Source: Opitutaceae bacterium (GTDB lineage Bacteria > Verrucomicrobiota > Verrucomicrobiae > Opitutales > Opitutaceae). From it: 10,593 nucleotides of DNA. Shown one piece after another: positions 5,613-10,593 of this stretch (the first letter of the stretch is position 1; each line of letters begins with the position of its first letter). The stretch covers positions 1-10,593 of the forward strand of contig JAISAX010000865.1 of assembly GCA_031266495.1 (NCBI GenBank). The letters are read 5' to 3'. The translations under genes and the position numbers were made by a program. The notes beneath the pieces are model-generated. The model saw only the letters and a list, made by a program, of their open reading frames with translations. It was not told the origin of the DNA and did not search any database.

Positions 5613-6515
5613 ATGAACATCACGAAAAAAACACTACACACCAATATTGGCGGCTCGTTGCTGCGGATAGTGTTCGCGAGCGTTGTCGCGAGCCTGTCCG
5701 GCATCACCGCCCGGGCCGATTCCTTGTGGACCCACGTTGCTCAGGATTTCAACTGGTTCAATCCTGCCAACTGGGAAGGCGACGTCCCCTCCGGGACCAA
5801 CTCCGGAACCATTATCATCACTAACGGCGGTTGGGCCACCATAGTTGGAGAATCCGCCAGTTGGTCAGGACCGATGAGAATTTCCGGTGGCAGCCGGGTG
5901 GTGCCCTCAGTGCAGCAAGGCGTCGCTACCAGTATAGGAGCGCAGAGCATCTTCATCGGCTGTGAGGATAATCCCGAACTCAACACGAATAACCATTTCG
6001 GAGTCAGCTCCGGCTGGGGAGGGGACTTACCGGAGAATCATATCTGGGTATTTCCCTCTGTGACAGCCACCGATGTTTACGTCGGACAGGGTGCCGGAGC
6101 CACCGGGAACCTGTTCAGTGTTGCCGAGGTCACGCTGAATAATCTTTATGTGGGCGCGGCGGGCAATGTCGGCAACATTGCCGGATTCATCAACAGCAGC
6201 ATAAGCATCGGCACCCTTCATGTTGCCTCGGGCAATATGCTCAGCTTTGCGCCAAGTCTGGCAGACAATTTCGACGACCTGTGGTCGCTGATTTCGGGAG
6301 GCCAGATTGGTGAGCTTTACGTGGATGACACGCTGGTGACGGCGGACAACATCACCACACTCTTCACCCTTGATGATAGCAACGGTACCCTCGCCATCTT
6401 CACGGCAGTGGCAGCCGCCGCCGTGCCCGAGGCGTCCACTTGGGCGGCCTTCGCCGGGCTGGCGTTGCTGGCGTGGGCGGCGCTGCATCGCGGCCGGCAC
6501 GGACGCCGCAGCTGA
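5613..6515 (+). CDS. PEP-CTERM sorting domain protein, beta-rich extracellular protein
   Basis: This is a 300-residue exported protein of unknown specific function. An N-terminal signal peptide (KK at 5-6, hydrophobic residues ~15-32) probably ends at ARA-DS (residue ~35). The body starts with FNWFNPANWEGDVPSGT, like the repeats of autotransporter-type beta-solenoid proteins, and is rich in Gly, Asn, Ser and Thr, as in secreted beta-helical surface proteins. Residues 271-300 are a PEP-CTERM tail: VPEASTW, a membrane helix, and the basic end HRGRHGRRS. This tail is known to be recognised by exosortase (EpsH/XrtA type) in bacteria that make exopolysaccharide; no exosortase lies in this window. 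The frame is open upstream to 5313, but ATG 5613 gives the signal peptide and the upstream part reads through the intron remnant. The ribosome-binding site is weak. The gene converges with the AraC gene. Confidence 0.85.
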   Translation: MNITKKTLHTNIGGSLLRIVFASVVASLSGITARADSLWTHVAQDFNWFNPANWEGDVPSGTNSGTIIITNGGWATIVGESASWSGPMRISGGSRVVPSVQQGVATSIGAQSIFIGCEDNPELNTNNHFGVSSGWGGDLPENHIWVFPSVTATDVYVGQGAGATGNLFSVAEVTLNNLYVGAAGNVGNIAGFINSSISIGTLHVASGNMLSFAPSLADNFDDLWSLISGGQIGELYVDDTLVTADNITTLFTLDDSNGTLAIFTAVAAAAVPEASTWAAFAGLALLAWAALHRGRHGRRS

Positions 6516-6530
6516 TCTCTTCCCCTCCTG

Positions 6531-6565
6531 CACACAACTCTCCCCGTCCGCGAGGGAGTTGTGTG
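6531..6565. terminator. Probable bidirectional terminator between convergent genes
   Basis: CACACAACTC (6531-6540) and GAGTTGTGTG (6556-6565) form a perfect 10-bp stem with a 15-base loop, part of which can pair further. It starts 15 bases after the PEP-CTERM stop and about 100 bases beyond the stop of the opposite-strand AraC gene. The T-tract is poor on either side, so its efficiency is uncertain. Confidence 0.55.
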
Positions 6566-6665
6566 TTCATATCTATGACAGGCAGAGGGGCGGCGGTTTT
6601 CGGGTTGCTGAAACTGCTAAACTTCTTTTGTCACCGGACGGCAGGAGAATGGTGCGCTCCATTTG

Positions 6666-7583
6666 TCAGCCTGCCCAGCGTTGCCGATAGGCGGTGGGGC
6701 TTTCGTTTTTTATTTTCCGGAACTCGCGGGCGAAATAATTGCTGTCCGAAAACCCGGAGGCGTGGGCGATTTGTGTCACGGGTTGCTCGGTGTTGCGCAG
6801 CAGGTCGCAGGCGTGCTCGATCCTGCGCCGGATAAGGTACGCCAGCGGAGATCGCTTGGTCGCCCGCATGAAAAGGCGGCGGAAGGTGCGCTCCGAGACG
6901 CCGGCTTCTCTCGCCAGCGCAGGCCATTCGATTTCCGATGTGAAGTTTTTTTCCAGATACTCCACCACGCGCCCCATGCGCTCCCGGGCCTCGTCATGGG
7001 AACGCAAATACCCCTCCCAGGCGCGCGACATCAGCAGCACCAGGTGATGGAAATGCAACTCCACCAGAGACTCCCAGCACGGCAATTTTTCCGCTTGGCA
7101 GCGCTCCATTTCCGAGACAAGCGCCAGCCAGTTTCCGAAGTGGATCATCTCCACGTGCAGGCGGGCGCGCAGCAGGGACGAGCCCCGACGCGAGCCCGTA
7201 TGAAAAAGCTCCCTGAACCCTCGAAGCCGGTGTACCGGCCAGCGGTTCATCCCCAGTTTTTTGCAGTCAAAAAGCACGTTGATGATCCGCAGCCCTTTCG
7301 TCCCGGTGTAAGCATGACATTCCCTGTCATTGATAACAAATACATCACCCAGGCGAATCGGATAGGACGTGCTGCCGATATGATGGACGCCGGAGCCGCC
7401 CGTCACGAATACGATTTCCCTGAAACGGTGGGAATGAAGAGGGTAATCCGGATGATCATCCACCCTGATGACGGCAACCGTGGTCTTTCCCGGTATGTCG
7501 TCCCATACCTGATGGCGGGGCTTTTTCATGGCGGCCAGCATGGCCTGGAGGCGACTCCAGACAAGGGAAACCTGTCCCGGCAT
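6666..7583 (-). CDS. AraC-family transcriptional regulator with N-terminal cupin sensor
   Basis: This is a DNA-binding regulator, 305 residues from the first ATG. Residues ~35-110 form a cupin-type ligand-binding domain (HPDYPLHSHRFREIVFVTGG, then SYPIRLGDVFVI), similar in layout to RhaR/RhaS-type sugar sensors. Residues ~200-305 carry the two helix-turn-helix units of the AraC domain: EIEWPALAREAGVSERTFRRLF (~218-238), and VTQIAHASGFSDSNYFAREFRK (269-290) ending in SPTAYRQRW. The start is uncertain: Met15 and Met19 (MKKPRHQVWDD) are also possible and no strong ribosome-binding site decides. The gene is divergent from the LamG PEP-CTERM/WbsX/pseudopilin genes with about 100 bases between, the classic layout for a local activator. 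The ligand is unknown; a sugar is likely from the family. Confidence 0.92.
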   Translation of the reverse strand: MPGQVSLVWSRLQAMLAAMKKPRHQVWDDIPGKTTVAVIRVDDHPDYPLHSHRFREIVFVTGGSGVHHIGSTSYPIRLGDVFVINDRECHAYTGTKGLRIINVLFDCKKLGMNRWPVHRLRGFRELFHTGSRRGSSLLRARLHVEMIHFGNWLALVSEMERCQAEKLPCWESLVELHFHHLVLLMSRAWEGYLRSHDEARERMGRVVEYLEKNFTSEIEWPALAREAGVSERTFRRLFMRATKRSPLAYLIRRRIEHACDLLRNTEQPVTQIAHASGFSDSNYFAREFRKIKNESPTAYRQRWAG

Positions 7584-7650
7584 TCGGTCTCGCGTGTCCG
7601 GATTGTGCTAGAGATTGTCCATCCAATGAAGGCTATCGGACGGGAGGCCT

Positions 7651-7659
7651 GCTATTGTT
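7651..7659 (+). promoter_or_regulatory. Possible extended -10 element for the LamG PEP-CTERM gene
   Basis: TGCTATTGT fits an extended -10 (TGnTATNNT) 21 bases before the ATG at 7681, with no recognisable -35 at 17 bases. A missing -35 would suit activator dependence on the divergent AraC protein. CGAAT (7665-7669) and ATTCG (7676-7680) form a small inverted repeat next to the start codon. No Shine-Dalgarno sequence is visible. Confidence 0.3.
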
Positions 7660-7680
7660 TGCGCGAATCCATACATTCGC

Positions 7681-8604
7681 ATGAAAACAATCCTCCTGTC
7701 CTCCCTGCTCTCTCTCTTGGTTGCCTGCTCCGGAGCCCTGTCCGCCCAGAGCCTGCTCATCCATTACGCGTTCAACGACGCCAACACCGCCACCACCACC
7801 GCGACCGACAGCTCCGGCAACGGACGCGATGCATCGATCACCAACTGGAACGGCACCTCCGCCCAGGTGCCTGCCGCGCTGCAAACCGCCACCGGCGTCA
7901 GCGGCAAGGCCGGCGACTACGCGTTCGACAACACCGGCGCGGCCGGCATGGGAGGTTTTGGCAATCGCGGCGGCCAGGTGCGCTGGACCGGCACCGGTGC
8001 GGGCGAGACGATTGGCGACCTGACTTCCTTCACCATCACCTGGTGGTTCAAAACGCCCGAAAACGTGATTGCAGGCAACGGCGCAAGAGCGGTCACCCTG
8101 CACAACGCCGCCACTTCGGACGGTACCGCTTATGTCGAGAGTCGATTTGAAAATAATGGCGTTGGCCGCACGGTTGTCACCGGTAGTTCAACACGCGATA
8201 CTCCGGCAAACACCTACGGTCTCGCCAACACGTGGACCTTCGTCGCCATCACTTTCGACGGAACTGCCACCGAATCAGAACGGATAAAATTCTATGTCGG
8301 GGGACTGAATACGTCCGTCAGCCTTGTCGGATCTTACGCCTCCACGTTGACCTCCATTGCCCTTGGTTCGACAACCAACGTCCTGACGCTGGGCGGCTAT
8401 AACCAGGGCAGCGGGCAAACCCCGTTCCAGGCGGTCATGGATGACTTTCGCCTTTACAGCGGCACGCTCGACACGTCCGCCTTGAATGACGTCCGCCTGG
8501 ACGCCATCGCCATCCCCGAACCCGCAACGGCCGCGCTCGTCACCAGCCTGATTGCACTCGTTGTCATGGTTGCGACCGGACGTTATTTCCGCCGCAACCG
8601 CTAA
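7681..8604 (+). CDS. LamG-type (concanavalin A-like) PEP-CTERM protein
   Basis: This is a 307-residue exported protein with a lectin/glucanase-like LamG fold. The N-terminus is a signal peptide (MKTILLSSLLSLLVACSGALSAQS). Residues ~26-270 follow the LamG pattern: LLIHYAFND at the start, DSSGNGRDA, SFTITWWFKTPE, WTFVAITFDG and FQAVMDDFRLYSGTLD. Residues 278-307 form the PEP-CTERM tail IPEPATAALVTSLIALVVMV followed by ATGRYFRRNR, for exosortase processing. LVAC at residues 13-16 also fits a lipobox, so lipidation at Cys16 is possible besides cleavage after SAQ. LamG domains often bind carbohydrate, so a surface glycan-binding role is inferred. It is first in a probable operon with the WbsX-like and pseudopilin genes and divergent from the AraC gene. 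Confidence 0.88.
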   Translation: MKTILLSSLLSLLVACSGALSAQSLLIHYAFNDANTATTTATDSSGNGRDASITNWNGTSAQVPAALQTATGVSGKAGDYAFDNTGAAGMGGFGNRGGQVRWTGTGAGETIGDLTSFTITWWFKTPENVIAGNGARAVTLHNAATSDGTAYVESRFENNGVGRTVVTGSSTRDTPANTYGLANTWTFVAITFDGTATESERIKFYVGGLNTSVSLVGSYASTLTSIALGSTTNVLTLGGYNQGSGQTPFQAVMDDFRLYSGTLDTSALNDVRLDAIAIPEPATAALVTSLIALVVMVATGRYFRRNR

Positions 8605-8627
8605 GTCCAGTTTCCCTCCCGCCCGCT

Positions 8628-8640
8628 CCCCCCCCCCCCC
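8628..8640 (+). repeat. C13 homopolymer run in the leader of the WbsX-like gene
   Basis: Thirteen C residues lie between the LamG PEP-CTERM stop (8604) and ATG 8652. The whole 47-base gap is pyrimidine-rich, with CTCCC and CCTCCC flanks, and has no purine-rich ribosome-binding site. Confidence 0.9.
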
Positions 8641-8651
8641 GCTGCCTCCCG

Positions 8652-9827
8652 ATGAACAGAGCCGAACTGGCTGCGTATTACTTTCCCAATTACCACCTCG
8701 ACGCTCGCAACAAGGCTTTGCACGGTCCGGGCTGGACCGAGTGGGAACTGCTCAAGCGCGCCGAGCCGCGCTTTGCCGGCCACTACCAGCCTCGCGTGCC
8801 GCAGTGGGGTTATCAGGACGAGGCCGATCCTGCCGTCATGGCGCAAAAAATCGCCGCCGCCGCCGATCACGGTCTGGATGCCTTCATCTTTGACTGGTAT
8901 TGGTATGACGATGGCGCCTTTCTTCAGCGCGCCCTCGACGAGGGGTTTCTCCGGGCCAAAAACAATCACCGCCTCAAGTTTGCCCTCATGTGGGCCAACC
9001 ACGACTGGATCGACTTGCATCCCGCAAAAATCCCGCCTCTCTCCGGTTCCTTTCCCGCGCTCCTGTACCCTGGCCGTGTCACGTGGCAGACATGGACGCG
9101 GATCATCGATCACTGCATCGGACGCTATTTCAGCCATCCCTCTTACTGGCATGTGGGCGGCTGTCCCTATTTCTCGATCTACGAACCGGGCAAGCTGCTC
9201 GAAAGTTTTGGAGGCATCAAGGGCGCCCGGCGCGCGCTCGACTATTTCCGGGAACGCGCCGTCGAGGCCGGGTTTCCGGGGGTGCATCTCAATGCCATCG
9301 TCTGGAACAGCCCCATCCTGCCCGGAGAATCCCGCCCGCTTGATCCGGCCCGCCTGGTCGCGCAACCGGGTTTCGATAGCGTCACCTCTTACGTCTGGAT
9401 TCACCACGCCGAGATGGAGAAATTCCCGGAAGCTAGCTACGACCGTGCCTTTGAACGCTATTGCGATTACTGGCGCCACGCCGATCAGACGTTGCCCGTC
9501 CCCTATTTCCCCAACGTCACGGTGGGCTGGGATTCCAGTCCGCGCACAGTCCAGTCCGACTTGTATCAGAATCGTGGTTACCCGTTTGGCAGTATCCTGG
9601 CCGGGAACACACCCGAGCGATTCGGGCGCGCGCTGCGCGAGACAAGAGAGCGGCTCCTTGCCTCCGATGCCCCCCTGAAAATCATCACCCTCAACGCCTG
9701 GAACGAATGGACCGAGGGCAGCTATCTCGAACCCGACGAACGCCACGGTCTGGCCTATCTGCAGGCGATAAAAAACACGGTTTCCCTTTCCCGGCCTCAG
9801 CCGGTTCCGGCTCTTTCCACCGTCTGA
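8652..9827 (+). CDS. WbsX-like / GH99-like protein (glycan-active, TIM-barrel family)
   Basis: This is a 391-residue protein of the Glyco_tran_WbsX family, now often labelled glycoside hydrolase family 99-like. It has no signal peptide and so is probably cytoplasmic. Family motifs in order are YYFPNYHLDARN (9-20), HGPGWTEWELL (24-34), FIFDWYWYDDG (78-88), FALMWANHDW (110-119) and the signature LNAWNEWTEGSYLEPD (347-362) near the C-terminus. The acidic residues in WNEWTEG are the likely counterparts of the catalytic glutamates of GH99 endomannosidases; this is inferred from family similarity. Members occur in O-antigen and exopolysaccharide clusters and in glycan-use loci, so both synthesis and trimming of polysaccharide are possible. 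The gene follows the LamG PEP-CTERM gene by 47 bases and precedes the pseudopilin gene by 5, indicating one operon. Length is normal and no key motif is missing. Confidence 0.9.
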   Translation: MNRAELAAYYFPNYHLDARNKALHGPGWTEWELLKRAEPRFAGHYQPRVPQWGYQDEADPAVMAQKIAAAADHGLDAFIFDWYWYDDGAFLQRALDEGFLRAKNNHRLKFALMWANHDWIDLHPAKIPPLSGSFPALLYPGRVTWQTWTRIIDHCIGRYFSHPSYWHVGGCPYFSIYEPGKLLESFGGIKGARRALDYFRERAVEAGFPGVHLNAIVWNSPILPGESRPLDPARLVAQPGFDSVTSYVWIHHAEMEKFPEASYDRAFERYCDYWRHADQTLPVPYFPNVTVGWDSSPRTVQSDLYQNRGYPFGSILAGNTPERFGRALRETRERLLASDAPLKIITLNAWNEWTEGSYLEPDERHGLAYLQAIKNTVSLSRPQPVPALSTV

Positions 9828-9832
9828 TCATC

Positions 9833-10555
9833 ATGAAAACCTCAAACTCGTCCCATCCCCGCCGTCATGAATCCCACCGCGGCTTCACCCTGGTCGAGCT
9901 GCTGACCGTCATCGCCATCATCGGCATCCTTGCCGCGATCATCATCCCCGCAGCCGGCAAAGTCCGCGGCTCCGCGCGAAACGCGAAAAGTCTGAGTAAC
10001 CTTCGCCAGATTGGCGTTTACATCCAGCTCTACGCCGTCGACTACAAAGACCGCCTGCCCTCCCTTTGCAAAGCGGACAAAAGCTCCGGTCCCTCCTGGG
10101 GACTTCAACTGTTTCGTCACGTGGAAGGGAAACCCGACGTCGAAGCCAGGGATCCGATTTGGCAAAACTCCATATTCTTTGACCCGAACATCCGCGACAC
10201 ACCTCACAGTTGGGGAACCTTTGGCGGCAACGACCAGTTTTTTCTGCTTCCTGCGGCAACCGCTCCCTTTCCCGGCCCCTGTTCGACAAACCTTCACCAA
10301 CTCGAGAACCCCAGCCGCAAGGTGCTTGTAGCGTCCGCGGCAACCGAATCCTCGCCGGGAGTCGTATCCCAAAACGGCACATGGAATTTCTGGGGCGACC
10401 GGTTCGCCGCGCAAGGCGACGCCGTTACCGGCGTGGGCAAACCCTATAACAACGGCGAAGGACGTTGCAACATGCTCAAAGCCGACGGCAGCGTCACCCG
10501 CACCGACGCCCGCGCCATGACGCAGGAGCAGCGCGAAGAAGCCTTCCTCCCCTGA
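9833..10555 (+). CDS. Type II secretion-like pseudopilin (prepilin N-terminal methylation motif)
   Basis: This is a 240-residue protein with a type IV prepilin leader: a basic N-terminus, then RG/FTLVELLTVIAIIGILAAI (cleavage after G17, N-methylation of F18, Glu at +5 = E22), followed by a hydrophobic helix. The rest (NAKSLSNLRQIGVYIQLYAVDYKDRLP and so on) is typical of the large pseudopilin families of Verrucomicrobiota, Lentisphaerota and Planctomycetota. The C-terminus has MLKADGSVTRTD, like the DG motif of H-X9-DG proteins, but glycine stands at the histidine position. Start ATG 9833 is 5 bases after the upstream stop; the frame is open further upstream but without homology. No other secretion genes are here, so it is an orphan pseudopilin. 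Surface display or binding of a glycan is a guess. Confidence 0.88.
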   Translation: MKTSNSSHPRRHESHRGFTLVELLTVIAIIGILAAIIIPAAGKVRGSARNAKSLSNLRQIGVYIQLYAVDYKDRLPSLCKADKSSGPSWGLQLFRHVEGKPDVEARDPIWQNSIFFDPNIRDTPHSWGTFGGNDQFFLLPAATAPFPGPCSTNLHQLENPSRKVLVASAATESSPGVVSQNGTWNFWGDRFAAQGDAVTGVGKPYNNGEGRCNMLKADGSVTRTDARAMTQEQREEAFLP

Positions 10556-10578
10556 CCGCACGCACGCAGTGTTCTGCG

Positions 10579-10591
10579 CCCCCCCCCCCCC
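10579..10591 (+). repeat. C13 homopolymer run at the right edge
   Basis: Thirteen C residues lie 24 bases after the pseudopilin stop, followed by GC and the window end. No terminator hairpin is seen before it. The left edge of the window also begins with seven C residues, so both edges lie in or by C runs. Confidence 0.9.
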
Positions 10592-10593
10592 GC

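Noticed and set aside
6663..8150. Long open frame of 495 codons on the plus strand across the AraC gene and into the LamG gene
   Set aside because: It is antisense to the AraC helix-turn-helix gene and out of frame with the LamG PEP-CTERM gene; its translation resembles no family.

Overview
The window looks like part of a high-GC Verrucomicrobiota chromosome, most likely Opitutaceae. That placement is inferred from gene content: an alternative complex III (ACIII) gene running into a cbb3-type oxidase operon, exosortase-sorted PEP-CTERM proteins, a pseudopilin with the processing motif common in this phylum, and a WbsX/GH99-like protein beside an AraC regulator. No rRNA or tRNA gene is visible to confirm it.

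Left part (1-4698), respiratory operon, all on the plus strand. The 3' end of actF (quinol-binding membrane subunit of ACIII) is followed by a widespread palindromic repeat, a small membrane-anchored protein, ccoN, ccoO and a monohaem cytochrome c. The last four genes overlap by ATGA junctions. Together they would carry electrons from quinol through ACIII and membrane-anchored cytochromes c to a haem-copper oxidase. Two things stand out. The CcoN subunit has Arg and Gly where one CuB histidine and the cross-linked tyrosine are expected. The last cytochrome is out of frame with its ribosome-binding site, with an 11-C run lying between the two.

Middle (4699-5612), about 900 bases without an intact gene. 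It holds a 116-base palindromic element with a perfect 15-bp central stem, an AT-richer stretch, a 10-C run, a 12-bp hairpin, a decayed 3' end of a group II intron (maturase C-terminus, then domain V and VI remnants), and a 7-bp tandem repeat.

Right part (5613-10593), cell-surface and polysaccharide genes. A PEP-CTERM protein converges on an AraC-family regulator across a terminator-like hairpin. Divergent from the regulator is a likely operon of a LamG-type PEP-CTERM protein, a WbsX/GH99-like protein and a pseudopilin. I infer that the regulator senses a sugar or glycan signal and controls this surface module.

A theme across the window is long C runs on the plus strand (C11+C7, C10, C13, C13, plus C7 at the left edge). 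They lie at gene junctions or in Pro-coding gene starts, so both length variation and sequencing miscounts are possible there.
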